Source of the DNA: Theocolax elegans
Lineage: Eukaryota; Arthropoda; Insecta; Hymenoptera; Cerocephalidae
Length of the DNA: 64,000 bases
NCBI GenBank assembly: GCA_026168455.1
Contig: CM047431.1
Location: 57,804,910 to 57,868,909, forward strand
Reading direction: 5' to 3'
Below, one piece after another: positions 1-11,973 of the stretch (position 1 is its first letter; each line of letters begins with the position of its first letter). Position numbers and translations under genes: made by a program. The notes under the pieces were generated by a model. The model had not been told where the DNA came from, did no database searches, and saw only the letters and a list, made by a program, of their open reading frames with translations.

Positions 1-1651
1 AAAAGTAATTGAACATAGGTACTTATGTAGGTAAGTAAACATAAAATGACATATGTAATGTGATATGTAAAAGAAAGTAAGACAAAGTATAAATAGAATG
101 TAAATAAATGTTATAAATCATAAAAATGGTAGAAAAACAAAAAATGTCTAAAATCTGTTCATGCAGTTTTTAATTTTCACTATAAAATACTTAATACTAC
201 AGAAACTTTTTTTCTTTGTTTTGAATTTTTTTTCGTAGGTAGTTCAAATAAATTTAAACTATATCACAAGATATTTTATTTAATTTATTGTTAAATAGTC
301 ATTACTTGAAAGCACAGCTTTCTGTTTATATTCGGCAGTTATTAATTGACAAATTGTTTTTTACAAAATGCTTGCAAGGAACTATACTTGCAGTTTATTG
401 AATAATGATAGTAATATGGGAAAAGGTAATTCTTTAATTTATTGAATAAATTATTACCAAATTTACATTACAATTTACATACACTTCACATTGAACGCTC
501 TTTTTATAGTAAGATTTATATGTAATGAAACAAATAAATAAACTTACAATTGATTTATGATCAAATATAAAGTTGAGACAAAGAGTGTAATACTCATTTC
601 TTTTCAGAAAAAATAACTAGTGCAAAGTAAATTTAACAAATTAAAATATTCAAGGTGGAGATATATTGATGTACATTGCATTGCAAATGGAAAAGGAAAC
701 AATTAGTATTCTTTTGGACGTATGTGATAATGCCAGTATAAAAAAAATAATCAAGACAATATATCTCTACCAGGAACAATTGTCTTGGGGTAACAAATAG
801 CGACTTTGATCTTGATACAGCCAGAAAACAATTATTCAGTTTATTTTATGCGTTGCATTCCTTATAAATGAGAAAATGATTCTAATAATAATTAACCATG
901 ATTATTTACAGTAAAAGAGATAAATTGCACATTTCACTCTATAAATATTTTAAAACTATTTGAAGTACTCACAGTTGACTTTCTATCTTTGTATTGACTA
1001 TTTTAACTTAATATGACATTTGATGAAAAATAGGAATCTAAAATTTACAGACTACATTAGATAATATACAACACGTATGATGTTACAACATTGCTTTAAT
1101 TTGTAAAGTGTTGTTGAAAAAGTTAAACGATGAATAGATGTACCTTTTACATTAATTTGATCATGTTTTACTTTAACCGACGATGAAATAAATAGAAAAG
1201 AATGCAGTTGTTGGTATAAAAATAGTGCATAAAAACATTTCTAAACGCTGTATGGTACTATAAATACAAAACGAGTTTGGTACAACTCGTATAAAAATTA
1301 TATTAGAAACACATAAAAAAAGTAAATAATAAATAATTGCTATTAAAATTTGAAATGAATAAAAGTCACTAATTGCAAAGTTATATATATGAGTATATTA
1401 TGAGATTAAAAATGTGTATGAGAGAATAAATAAAAAATAAAATCAATTGAAATGTAAAGATAAAATATTTTGATATACACGTATTATCTTTGCGTAAAGA
1501 AAAGTACGAAAAATATTGTTCGATAAAATCAACATTTTAGTCATTTTTTTATCAAAGTTTCAATACTGACTATATCCTTAAATAAATAAAAAACACTATA
1601 TAAATAGTTAATAGTAATTGTACGAGAATCCAAAGATCGATTGGGATTAAA
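1..1651. other. AT-rich flank, no gene seen
   Basis: I see no convincing coding sequence here. It probably contains the UGT 3' UTR next to position 1652 and then intergenic DNA. The minus-strand polyadenylation hexamer AATAAA occurs several times (for example near 839), but none can be chosen. A short inverted repeat lies at about 652-774. Confidence 0.6.
652..774. repeat. Short inverted-repeat element (MITE-like)
   Basis: The left arm reads GGTGGAGATATATTG and the right arm, read on the other strand, GGTAGAGATATATTG. The arms are about 15-18 bp and enclose about 90 bp of AT-rich sequence. This could be a decayed miniature element or chance in AT-rich DNA. No clear target duplication was found. 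Confidence 0.35.
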
Positions 1652-1934
1652 TCAACGATTCTTTTTAGATTTCAAGTGAATCGATTTAGCGGGAAAGCAA
1701 ATGTTAAGAATCTTGATGAGGAAGATTTTGAGAAGATAATACGCCAAGACGAAAATTAATAAGATAAATCCGTAGACGTCTAAGAGATGAACTTGCCACC
1801 AAGGCATATCGACGATAGGTGATCTCAAAGCATGTTTACCGTGCCGAGAAATATATTCGATCCAAAATATCGCTGTATCCATTGGCTTCAATGGTCGATC
1901 GACGAAGAGCTTCGATAATTTCGTCGTTTTCTCC
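1652..1934 (-). CDS. UGT exon 5 (C-terminal anchor and stop)
   Basis: Codes residues 433-525. Acceptor GCGTATAG|GGAGAAA makes the join NPSYAEKTTKLSKLF, as is usual for insect UGTs. The family block DTAIFWIEY...RHG is followed by VDMPWWQ, one hydrophobic span and a basic tail ending KKNR. Confidence 0.9.
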
Positions 1935-4900
1935 CTATACGCATGATTAATCAATCCATTATTTAATTGTGAAAGTGATAAAAAAGAAAAATAGAATAAA
2001 ATTATATACTCACGCGTAGGAAGGATTGTGCAAAATTTCTTGAACAGCCGAAGTAAATGAGTGTTCGGTGATAGTATCAAGGGAAACGAAAACTTCGATT
2101 CCTCTCTTTACGTTGGCGTGGACCGTTTGATGTTGATCGCCGAAAATGGGTACACCGATCATAGGTACACCGCAATACAACGATTCCAACGAACTCATCA
2201 AGCCCCCGTGAGTTACGAATGCTTTCACATTTTTATGCTCTGAAAATAATAACGTTTATTTACATTATCTTTCGTGCACGCGACCAAATAATTTATACGA
2301 AAAAGAAAGACTCACTTAATACTTGTATCTGATCGAACCAAGATTTGGTCATTACGTTCTCGGGAAGACCAGGTGGCAGTTCTTCGGGTTTGGCTATTTT
2401 TAAAAGTACTCGGACCGGTGCGAGTTTGCGGAAACTCGCGTAAAATACTTGGAGTACCCGTCTTGGGAAGGTTTCGATCCTGACCATCGAACCGAAAGAA
2501 AAGTAGACGCAACCGTCTTTGCTCTCGTCCAGCCACTTTTTCACATCCTATAGTTGAACAAAATGTTGCGTATGCGGATGGCGTATATACATATATAAAT
2601 ACGTAAATTTACGGGGATGTCCAGCCCAATAAATAATTCAATATAAATATAAACTATTTGTTTAAAAAATAAACGTTTTAATTACATCGAAATTTAAGGA
2701 TATAACCATTTAAATTTATAATTATGTGGTGGAGAAGTCGTATGGTTTACTCTACCGAGATTTAACAATTTTTATAACAATCTTCCATATATCAATCGTA
2801 TAGATTACAACTGTTAGGAAAAGACAAAATGTCCATACGTAATATTATAATGAATAAACGCGGGGCCAGTGAATTATCTAATTGGGTGTCACATCCCCTT
2901 GTGATGAAAATATTATAATTACATCGGGTAATGTAGCATTGTCGTCTACGATATGAATCCCAGCAATTGGAACGATCGCTGGTGTATACGCCCGGATACC
3001 TTCCAACGATTGATGGGAATTAACCAAGAGTAGATCTATGTCTTTTGGAAACTCGAGTACACTTGGATAACCAGGACCGAAATATTTTTCAACGTACGCG
3101 TCTTGTTCGACGATCATGTAGTTGAACATTTGGACGAAAAGTTGGCTCATCACTGTGTTGGCAAGTCTTTGCCAAAAATTCATTTGGCCGGACGGTGAAG
3201 TTAAACCTAAACTCGGTGTCACCGCGGTGTTGAACGGATTTCCTAATGGTGCATTGTAATGATCGAATAGTCCGCTCGTCATCACCGACACCATTGGGAT
3301 ATTTAAGAAACGACCCCAAATTAATTGGCAATTGGATACGAATGCCTGTAAAATATTAAACAATCCAGTTAACGTTCTTTTTTTTTTTTTATCATGAAAT
3401 ATGAAGCTCGAAAACTTGGAAGTTTAAAGGATTGAATAATTCAATTTCAACTTTGTAAATATAATATTAAGTTTACATTCGTTACATTTACGTTACGTCG
3501 TAAGATTAATTAATTTGAACAATTTACACTTTTATTTTTTTAAAGATTAAAACGTAATACATTTACAATATTGTAATAAACTTTTAGTGCTTTTAATGCT
3601 TCAATTAACGTTGTATTTGTATTTTGAATACAATGTATTTTGAAAAATTTAAAAATACAGAAAATCATGGTTCCGGGAATGTTTGTACGCAAGGGGTGTG
3701 CTACTAGCAGGTCGAAGGTGAGCGACAAACAAAAGATCAAATTACCTGATATTTACGGTATTCTTTTTATTGGTCGTCTCGTAAATAATATCATCTATTA
3801 CTAATTTTTTTGTATAGATTATATACCTAAGAAATATAAAAAATTGGATTTTTTATTTTGAGGGATACTCCCGACAAAAGCTTACAACGTTTGTAACTTG
3901 AATAAATGTTAATATAATAAATTAATGCGAATTCTAAATTTCAGAAAAAGTACACATTTGTTACATTTATTACACACTTTTCAAAAATGTAATTTTTATA
4001 TTTTTAGATTTACTAAGAGTGTAAGTCCTTCAAATTAATCTGGTTGTGATTAAAATATTCCGATATTTGTAATTAACGAATAATATAATTCTTGTTCTTA
4101 TTCTATATAAAGTTGAAAATAAACGTTTTCACTGTATTACCTCCAAATTTTACAATTTTTCATTGAGAATGTCGAAAATATGTATATTTTTTAGTAATGG
4201 ATTTACAAGATGTTAAAATAAAAGAAGATTATCAATTATTTTGTTACACCTATACATTACGATCGTATAATTGTGTCTATTTACCTAAAAATAAGTGTAC
4301 CAATATTATTTCAATTGAAAATTAAAAATGAATTTGAAATTAAAGTAAATGATGTTGCACAATTTTAAGATGAAATTGAAATGATATCGATAACTAAAAA
4401 TATTATTTTAATTCTTATATATAAGATTGATTTTGAATTTGCATATTACTCTATGTTATTTAAGCCAATTTAATAATAGAATAAATAATAGTACGCACAA
4501 AGAAAAAGGTTTGATTAAATGACATCTATACTCTTTAGCAAAGGTGGGAGAAACTGTCAGAATAAGAAAAATTGTTATACCACATGGTAAAATTGAATAC
4601 ACGTAAGTAAATCAATTTTTGCTGAAAAATAAATTTCTAATAAATTTCACCATGTAGAAGAGCAATGTTTTCATATTCATATTCGGACAGTTTGTCCCAT
4701 GGACTTTTCGAATATTTCAAATATTTTTCTTGGCGTATATACATGTTCGAGCGTAGGGCGACGTACCTCTGTAATGACAAGATCGTAAGGGGGATCTTTT
4801 GGTGGATTGTTGATAAGATTTTGAAACAATGGATGCCCCAACAATTCGCACATCGGGTTACTCACTTGATCGAGTACTTGACGTATGTTCAAAGCCTGAT

Positions 4901-5180
4901 AAGATACGGCGACTTCGTAGGACATGTTGTTCGTTAAAATCGGCAAACTTCCATCGAGATTGAAATCTTTGATATTTGGTATCGGGCGTTTTTGCGGAAA
5001 GTGACTGTAAACGTCGACGTAGTGCCCTTTCGCGGCTAATCCTTTGATCAGTTGATCGCACAAAACGTGATGACTTTTTCCATTCAATGGAAATATCGCG
5101 AGGATTCTTAATTGACCATTCGCGTACCCGGTGCTCATCAGGCATATCGCTATCCACACGAGAATCGGTACGATCCTCAT
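1652..5180 (-). CDS. UDP-glycosyltransferase (UGT), five exons, 525 aa
   Basis: Transfers a sugar from a UDP-sugar (UDP-glucose in most insect enzymes) to small lipophilic acceptors such as xenobiotics, pigments or hormones; family members act in the ER lumen. Splicing 5180-4767, 3345-2923, 2547-2316, 2239-2014 and 1934-1652 gives an unbroken frame with GT-AG junctions. Residues 1-22 are a hydrophobic signal peptide. SHH at 36-38 sits where the family's catalytic His lies. Residues 349 to about 393 match the UGT signature (W.DQIQVL, THGGL, FGDQHQ). A hydrophobic segment near the C-terminus is the single membrane anchor, and the protein ends KKNR, a KKxx-type ER-retrieval signal. Length is typical of insect UGTs. 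The insect subfamily and substrate cannot be told from sequence alone. It looks intact, with no frameshift or stop. Confidence 0.93.
2014..2239 (-). CDS. UGT exon 4 (UGT signature)
   Basis: Codes residues 357-432. Acceptor TTTTCAG|AGCATAA; donor TACGC|GTGAGT. It carries the core signature KAFVTHGGLMSSLESLYCGV and FGDQHQ, the UDP-sugar-binding part of the enzyme. Confidence 0.92.
2316..2547 (-). CDS. UGT exon 3 (start of UDP-sugar domain)
   Basis: Codes residues 280-356 plus one base of 357. Acceptor CTATAG|GATGTG; donor TTAA|GTGAGT. It contains the VYFSFGSM motif and W.DQIQVL, which opens the UGT signature. The signature continues across the intron into exon 4, which supports this join. Confidence 0.9.
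2923..3345 (-). CDS. UGT exon 2
   Basis: Codes residues 139-279, from AFVSNCQ to TLPD. The acceptor is TTTTACAG|GCA and the donor GAT|GTAATT, both phase 0. It contains family-typical stretches NIPMVSVMTSG and the EFPKDIDLLLVNSH motif that precedes the C-terminal sugar-binding domain. The exact donor is a choice; this one restores the usual PDDVKKWLDE join. Confidence 0.88.
4767..5180 (-). CDS. UGT exon 1 (signal peptide, acceptor-binding domain)
   Basis: Codes residues 1-138. The ATG at 5180 is followed by a classic signal peptide ending near YANG. The exon ends DLVITE at donor GAG|GTACGT, phase 0. It carries FPLNGKSHH, the region of the family's catalytic His. The intron to exon 2 is about 1.4 kb. 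Confidence 0.92.
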
Positions 5181-5252
5181 TTTCCTTTTGGTCTTCGAAT
5201 CTTAAATTATTTATGACGATCGATCGATTTAACTATTGGAAATATAAGACAG

Positions 5253-5257
5253 ACTGA
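5253..5257 (-). promoter_or_regulatory. Possible initiator (TCAGT) of the UGT gene
   Basis: TCAGT, the arthropod initiator core, lies about 75 bases before the start codon on the gene strand. A five-base motif is weak evidence, and no TATA box is clear at the expected distance. Confidence 0.25.
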
Positions 5258-5754
5258 AATGTCGTGCAGTACGCTATTCATTACGATAACAACGATTTTG
5301 CGACATTGAATTATTATCCAAGTTCAAGCGTCTTTACTTTACTGGTTTTCTGTAATTAACCATCAACACTTTGCGTGATAACATTTTTAAATACATGTAT
5401 CTTTCGTGATAAAAATACCGAGCTTTTCTACACATTGAGAAACACGGTGTATTAATAATTAATGTATTTTAATAATTATACTATATATTGAACGCAACAA
5501 AATTTACGATAGTCGAAATATATCCTTCCGTTCTTACGCATTAGTCATTTTTAACTTATATCCCACTTTAATTTTCAGCGTATAATTGCTTATTTAGATA
5601 ACACGGAAAAAATGTTTGATTAAAAATTATTATATACTTTCTTAAGTTTTTATCGTTTAAATGGATAAGAAAATGAGCAATTTCGACCACGATTATGCGT
5701 AAATATATATAGAAAATTATTGATAATACCTACAGCTCTACTTTAGAATATAAA

Positions 5755-7085
5755 GGGATGTCTGATTCAGAAAATAGGAATTCCTTATATTTTCTTACAA
5801 ACAAAATAATAATTTTCGGGAAAATCCGTTACGACCGGATTTTGCGCATGCTTTAAACATTATATTCAGATTTTTAATTTACCGTATAACCTTATTCTAT
5901 AGGTCTGAATTTCATAAATCTTTTTTACTCAAAATTACCGACTAACAATTTGTTTATTCAATTATTATTACAAATATGATGTTTTGTTTTCAAAAGTATT
6001 TTATCGTCACGACCTCACTTATATTCTAACCTGTCTGAATGAATTTTGTTTTGATTTTTAATTACATCTTTTAAAGGTAGAGTATGGTCACAAATGCTAA
6101 AAAATAAATTTTATTTTTATTTTAGAAATATGGTCTATATGTTATGTGGAATGTGCGTTAGCAATTGTTAAGATGAAAATCTTTTTTTTATAAAATTTTA
6201 TTGAATAATTTTCAACGTGAGGTATTGGAACGAAATAGATATTATAAACTTTGAAGTTAAATATCTTAAAAACTATTTTTTATACCTTTAAAATCCTCCT
6301 TGTAGGACATATAATTTGCAACAAATGTAATATATTTTTCATTAAAAAATAGCAATAAAAATGTCACATTTAATTTTAAACAAAAATAGTTGTGAAATTT
6401 TATAACTAATACATATCTCAAGATGTGTGCAAAATTTCAGGAGGCTGCGATTAAAATTATCCTGCAAGGAGTATAAAAAATAGTTTTTAATTAAGATATT
6501 TAACGGGATGTCGGACCCGAATCACAGGGATCTACCCTTTCCAACCCAAAAATTCTAATGAAAAAAGTAAAATAAAAATTTGAAAAAATTTGTAATCATT
6601 ATTCAAAACTTTTTTGAGATCCTGGAGCTCCGATTTTTCAAGATTATTTCGTTTTTCATGAATTATGCAGAAAAATACGAAGCGTCGGTAACGTAAATTT
6701 CGAAAAATAGGTACATTTTCCAACCCAAAAAAGTTGTTGCTATTATTAATAGAAAAATGGTAAAAAAATCACGAATAATCCTGAAAGCAAACTGAAGGAC
6801 CTGGAGCTCTGCTTTTTTCGATAAATTAAATTCCTAACCATTAAAACTAATTAATAAACTTGCTATTTTTAGGGGTTAAATTTTATAATAAGTACCTCGT
6901 TTCACTGCCTTATGTTGAAAATTATTCAATACAATTTTATGAAAAATTGTTTACGCACATTCTACATAACATATAGAACATGTTTCTAAAATAAAAATAA
7001 AATTGATTGTTTCATCATTTTCGACGATAGTTTACCCTTAAATTCAATTGAAAAGTAGATCCCTATAAATTGTGTATAGACATTC
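5755..7085. repeat. Possible outer element enclosing the 6-7 kb foldback
   Basis: GGGATGTCTGATTCAG starts at about 5758, and a related inverted end (GGAATGTCTATACAC on the minus strand) ends near 7085. A further copy, TTTAACGGGATGTCGGACCC, starts at 6500. The pattern suggests nested insertions of one terminal-repeat family, but the order of events cannot be settled by eye. Confidence 0.35.
6071..7041. repeat. Foldback element about 1 kb with long inverted repeats
   Basis: The left arm (from TTAAAGGTAGAGTATGG at 6071) and right arm (ending at TTTACCCTTAA, 7041) are inverted copies over roughly 150 bp. Shared blocks include TTTTATTTTTATTTTAGAAA, TCTATATGTTATGT and TATTGAATAATTTTCAAC. TTAA occurs at both edges (6071-6074, 7038-7041). 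The centre holds two diverged copies of a unit with CCAACCCAAAAA and CCTGGAGCTC (about 6539-6640 and 6720-6815). No transposase is present. Confidence 0.6.
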
Positions 7086-8269
7086 CATTATCGTTATATA
7101 ATTTATAAATGATTTAGATATTATAATGTTATACCAGAACTACTATGTAAATTGAACTGTCACGTTGTGCTCGGTAATCTAATAGAATTTTTTATGTAAA
7201 CATAATGCATGTTTTAGCGGTTCTGTTTAATTCACTAATTAATCAAATGTGTTTATTGACAAAAGGATCTATCAATTTTTGAGAATTTAAATGTATCACT
7301 CGAGATAAATATTATATATATATATATATTTATATAAAACGAAATAAATATTTTAGCAAAAAATTGGATAAAATGTCAGAGTAAGAAATGATATGGTAAA
7401 ATTTAATACAAATTGTAATACCCAAATTTCTTATCTTGACAGTTTCTCCCGTCTTAATTAAAGTTTATTAATTTTTAATCAAATATTTTTCGCCGCGTGT
7501 AAATCTGTTCCATTATTACGTAAAGAATTTCATCAATTTAAGATAAAACGCGGTTCAAGATAAACAAAGCTCCACGAACGTTAAAAATTAATATATACGT
7601 AACTACTGTCGTGTCAAAAATGTTTAAATTATTCGATCTATTGCGCATGTCGCATTGAAATATTTGTCATGTACCTGGCAATTGAAGAGCGTCGACGATC
7701 CGAACCGATCGATTGGAGATCTTCGTGTAGAATGAGAGGAACTAACCGCGGCAATCTTAAAGCTGGATGTTCAAGTCATTAGCTTTTATGCCACGCACGA
7801 TGACTCGTTAAATATTTTTCATGGACTGACCTCAACACTGCGTTTGAAAGGATTACATCAGAATTTTTCATCATCATATGTGTACCTTTACGTACTAGTG
7901 ACATCTCGTGGCTAATCTTTCTATATTATATGGATTCAAATTTCATATATTATTCTAATTACACTTCTGTCGGAAATATTTGCCGCGCAAACTTTGTTTA
8001 TTTTTCTTTTTTACGGAAATTGTTGATAACCCAATAACCCCATTATTGTAAATACACTATGGACGTAATTCGTTGTAAAATAAGAAATATTGTTCACAAA
8101 ATTAAACAACGTACTTATATTTTATTCACTTACATATTTACATTTGGAATATATCCATTTTTGTGTTTTGTTTATGTACACTATGTTACAAATACGTATT
8201 CATTATTGTACATTTCATCAATGACAAAATAACATTATATGACAAAGAATATACATATATAAATACACT

Positions 8270-8275
<6 letters not shown>

Positions 8276-8300
<25 letters not shown>
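8276..8300. repeat. (TG)n microsatellite
   Basis: About 12 uninterrupted TG units in AT-rich spacer. Confidence 0.9.
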
Positions 8301-8306
<6 letters not shown>

Positions 8307-9018
8307 TTAAAAATAATAGGAATCGCAATTTATCAAAAATATGTCTAACTTTTCTCGGTTTATCCTACCACATGCAGGTCTAATGTTTCTTTAGTTCTCT
8401 TTTTAGATCCTTATAAGGCACCAGTACAAAGTTTGCGTATGAAAAGTTTTATTTCTAGCAGGATAAACCAGTAAATATCAAATCATCGAAATTATAACAG
8501 ATTTTTAGGCAATTATTCGCTAATTTATACCGAATTAGACAAATTTAGACTAACAAATGTTTGGTTTTTTACCTAGCAAATCCTTGGAGGTCCTGAAAAT
8601 TATACATACAAATAAATAATTTCATTTATAATTATTTATATTAATAATTATAATACGTAATTTTATGAATATGCCTATTTTTATGTAATTTAAGGTTTTA
8701 AGTTTCGTATTTTTTAGCACCTGATTCGATAATAAAAATTTATTTATTTTTTTATTTAAAATTATTTAAAATTAAATAAATTTAGTAATAAATGAATTAT
8801 TTAATTCTTATTTGTAATTACGAATGATCGATTTACGTAAAAATAAACGAATTCTTATAAAAATTAGTATCGAATGTTTACTCATAACGTTTCCCTTTTT
8901 TTAATCAATTGGTGATTGTTTCAAAGTAACGAGAAAGTCGATTCGACAATACTTTCATTCTGAAAAAACTCTAATATATTAAAAAGTTGTATAGAAGTGT
9001 AAATTAGATTAGTTTTAA

Positions 9019-9120
9019 GGAGATGTGAAAATACAAAATTGGAATCCCTATTTATTTTTTTTATTAACAATAGTATGGGTTTTTAAAAGTAGATCCCCAT
9101 AATTTGGCTATCACATCTCC
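9019..9120. mobile_element. 102-bp MITE with TTAA flanks
   Basis: Both ends begin GGAGATGTGA when read inward, and both are flanked by TTAA (9015-9018 and 9121-9124). Further in, the arms share an AATT.GG..ATC pattern and AGTAGATC-type sequence. Short length, terminal inverted repeats and TTAA target sites fit a non-autonomous piggyBac-type element, but no coding part is present to prove the superfamily. Confidence 0.7.
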
Positions 9121-9208
9121 TTAATATATCTGACTCCGATACAAATTTTTTCATCACAAATCGACTAAATTATAATAATATTTGTATACTAGAGAAGTGT
9201 AGAAGGTT

Positions 9209-9583
9209 TTACGTTTTATTATTAATATTATTTCGCTTTGCCCAATCTTTGCGCAAAATGATGGGTCGTTTCACGTCGTGACTAGGCTGCTCAACAAGAA
9301 GAATGGATCTCTGCACTCCTTTGGGTTTTAATTCCTTAAATTTCCTTTGGCGCGCTCGATACCTCGCTTGTCGTATTCGATTGTACTCGCGCTTCTCTTC
9401 CTCGGTTCTTCGCATTCTCAATCGACTGTTCAATATCTCGTTCGTTATCCTTTCCGTAATTTCCGGCGGTTTTGCTGGATCTCCTTCAATTTCGATCGAA
9501 CTTTCATTTTCTTCCGTCGATCGCGATATGTTCATACGCGTTGCGTACATAATATCTTCGTCCGGGTATGACTCTTGATGATA
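9209..9583 (-). CDS. Gene 2 exon 2 (basic region and stop)
   Basis: Codes residues 166-289, starting YHQESYPDEDIMYATR. Carries the ETERITNEI-like helix (ITERITNEIL), the RRTEEEKREYNRIRQARYR basic patch and a lysine/arginine-rich tail. The start was taken at the acceptor at 9583 rather than the internal Met, because the upstream frame is open to a good AG. Confidence 0.75.
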   Translation of the reverse strand, partial: YHQESYPDEDIMYATRMNISRSTEENESSIEIEGDPAKPPEITERITNEILNSRLRMRRTEEEKREYNRIRQARYRARQRKFKELKPKGVQRSILLVEQPSHDVKRPIILRKDWAKRNNINNKT

Positions 9584-11973
9584 CTGGAATAGATTTTGAT
9601 CTTATAATGATGCATCTCACTTTAATTACGCGGGTATTTTTTATTTTCAACTCAAAAATATTTAGTTCAAAATTGAATGAGATTGTTATTTAATGATATT
9701 TAAGAAAATGACAGTTTATTGAAAACAAAGTGCGGCAATCAAATATATATACTCCTGATAATTGCGAATATTAAATTAACTGAACATCTGAACGAAATTC
9801 ATAAACTTTATAAATGTAAAGATCAAAATGAATTTTAGGCATCTACACTTACTCAAATACTTACTTACTCAAAAATGGTAAAGCTTTTTAAAGAATTAAT
9901 TTTGTTATTCTACACTTTCGGTAACATTCAAAAATATCTCTTTTATTGTACAATGTATTAAAGTATGATTTTATAATCCTCAAAAATTATTATTTATCAA
10001 ATATATAATTTTGGTAATAATTATGACGATAAACTTTAAAAATAGATAAGTGCTTCATTATTATTAAAAATATAATGCCCACTTTATACAATATGGAATG
10101 CTAATTTTAATTTTGAATAATGCCGCAAGATAAAACATTTTTATACTTTGTATATTCAAAAAAAAAAAATTTATTTTTATCAAAAGTGTAAAATTTTTAA
10201 TTGACGTTTAAGTACGTGACTCTTTTACACTTCTGACTATATTAGAAACATATGTTTTGATCACACTTGAAAAGTGTAAATGCTAATTAACCCGGATATT
10301 AATCTCGTAAAATGCTATATCTATATACATTTTACGAATAATTAAATCTTAATTGCCTACATCTGAAAAGTGTAACATATTTTTACTTCCAAATTGTACA
10401 TTTTTGCATTCAGAGTGTACGTCAACTTTGAATATTATAGTATCCATAAGAATTATTGAAAAACTTTCAAAAAATTTTTTAGTTTACATTTAAAGCAACT
10501 TAATTGAAAAATAAATGTCTATACAACCAACTAGCAATTGAAGGATCACGAAACCTTGTGAGTAAAATGATTTTAAATATTAAGGACATGTGGGATTGAA
10601 AAAAATTGGGAAACTTATTTATTTTTGAATTAAAATTGAGTTGATTTTTTTCTAAAAATCTGTAACGCTCTTCTACTTGCTTTGAATAGATAATAACGTA
10701 TAGTAAAGAATAGTACATATATTTATTTTCAAAAATTTTTATCACTAAATTTTCGAGATTTTCGTGCAACCGTAAGGATTAATTTTTCACCTAATCATTA
10801 CCGATGAAAAGTGGTTATTAATTTTTAATTGATCTAAAATTAATTATTTAAAAAGAAACTTTCTCCGTCAGCTTCTTCTATATTACTCAAGCGTCACGTA
10901 TGAATTTTGCCAGATTTTTAGTTCAGTAACGACAGAAAATTTTTGAGTTTTTAAAGTAGATACTAAGAAATTAAATTAATAATAATATTGAATATATTGA
11001 ACTGAATGTTCATTTACCTATTAATTCAATAAACTTACGAACCCGCCTAAATACACTTGTAGTTCTTATAAAATAAAATATAAAGAAGTAAACTAATATT
11101 TTGTTATTGCATCTTTGTTAAAAATAAACAACATATAATCGATAATTCCAAGTGAAAAGATAAAGATCGATGTGATTAGATTAAAATAGTTGATATAAAA
11201 GCATGAAATTTTTCAGAGGACGGACCTAACGGAAATGAATGTGAAAAAGTCTAAGTGTTTATACCTTCATAAATAAACAAATTTCGAGTTGGAGTTGTTC
11301 CGCGCGCAATTCAAATATACCGCGTAAAATGTATGTTACCTACGATCGATAACCGCGCGCGCAAGTGCGATATTGTGACAGTTGTTCAAGAGGAAGCAAA
11401 GGTGCATATCCATGTATGTATGCGTATGAATATTGGTATACTCGAAAGACACAATGAAAAAATAATATATATTCGTACTTGCGAATGATTATACTCGGTG
11501 ATCGTAACGTCATCGCTATTCGATCCACTGGAGCCGGGATTAGTATTGGTAATGGTGGTGGTACTGTTGGAGGGTAACGCGCGGGCGCGTGTATTCGTGT
11601 CTACAACGTAGAGAATACCGTTTGTGACGTTACTCCGGTTTGGACGTGATTCCGTAACGATCGTATTTTGTTCCAAGTTCGTCTGAGGAACGAGCCGAAG
11701 TACTTCCTCGTTTTCTCCGTGTCCCTCGTTGAATTCCTCGTGATCACGGTCTTCCTTTTCAATTTTAACCGAGAATATTGGGGATTCGGTGGACGTGCCC
11801 CGAGTCTCCCGAACGATTGTCGGGGAAGTCGAACGGTCTACCGGTTTCGAATCGAGGTGCGCTTGTATCACTTTCATCCGCGCCGTCACCGTGTTCAGGT
11901 TTCGAGCCAGATCAGCTGACAGTATCACCAAAGCTTTGAGCTCATCCTCCAATACTTTGCGGTCGGTCGACAT
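9209..11973 (-). CDS. Unrecognised 289-aa protein, coiled coil plus bZIP-like basic patch
   Basis: Two exons, 11973-11479 and 9583-9209, join in phase 0 (CAA|GTACGA to TTCCAG|TATCAT) to give 289 residues. The ATG at 11973 has a good context (AACCATG). Residues 5 to about 42 form a leucine-rich amphipathic helix likely to be a coiled coil. The middle is S/T/E/N-rich and probably disordered. Residues about 218-248 are strongly charged and contain N-x7-R (N233, R241) inside REYNRIRQARYRARQRK, as in a bZIP basic region, but no leucine heptads follow. The protein ends basic. I do not recognise the family. A nuclear DNA- or RNA-binding role is only a guess. Confidence 0.75.
9584..11478 (-). other. 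Gene 2 intron (about 1.9 kb)
   Basis: AT-rich with no supported exon. The 89-codon frame at 10500-10769 is low-complexity and has no recognisable domain. Confidence 0.6.
11479..11973 (-). CDS. Gene 2 exon 1
   Basis: Codes residues 1-165, starting MSTDRKVLEDELKALV. It holds the coiled coil and the acidic/serine-threonine-rich linker, including an N/T/S run near the exon end. The donor CAA|GTACGA is acceptable but not strong. Confidence 0.75.

Larger units (their letters stand above)
5181..9208. other. Intergenic AT-rich region with inverted-repeat elements
   Basis: No gene was found. The 60-110 codon frames here are AT-rich and have no recognisable domains. Most of the visible structure comes from small transposon-like inverted repeats (5755-7085, 6071-7041, about 8355-8473, 9019-9120) and microsatellites. 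The 3' UTR of gene 2 may reach in from 9208. Confidence 0.6.

Noticed and set aside
2312..2536. Alternative minus-strand frame overlapping UGT exon 3
   Set aside because: Shadow frame; the exon 3 frame carries the UGT signature.
8355..8473. Inverted pair GGTTTATCCT at both ends of about 115 bp
   Set aside because: Arms of only about 12 bp and no target duplication; too weak to call an element.
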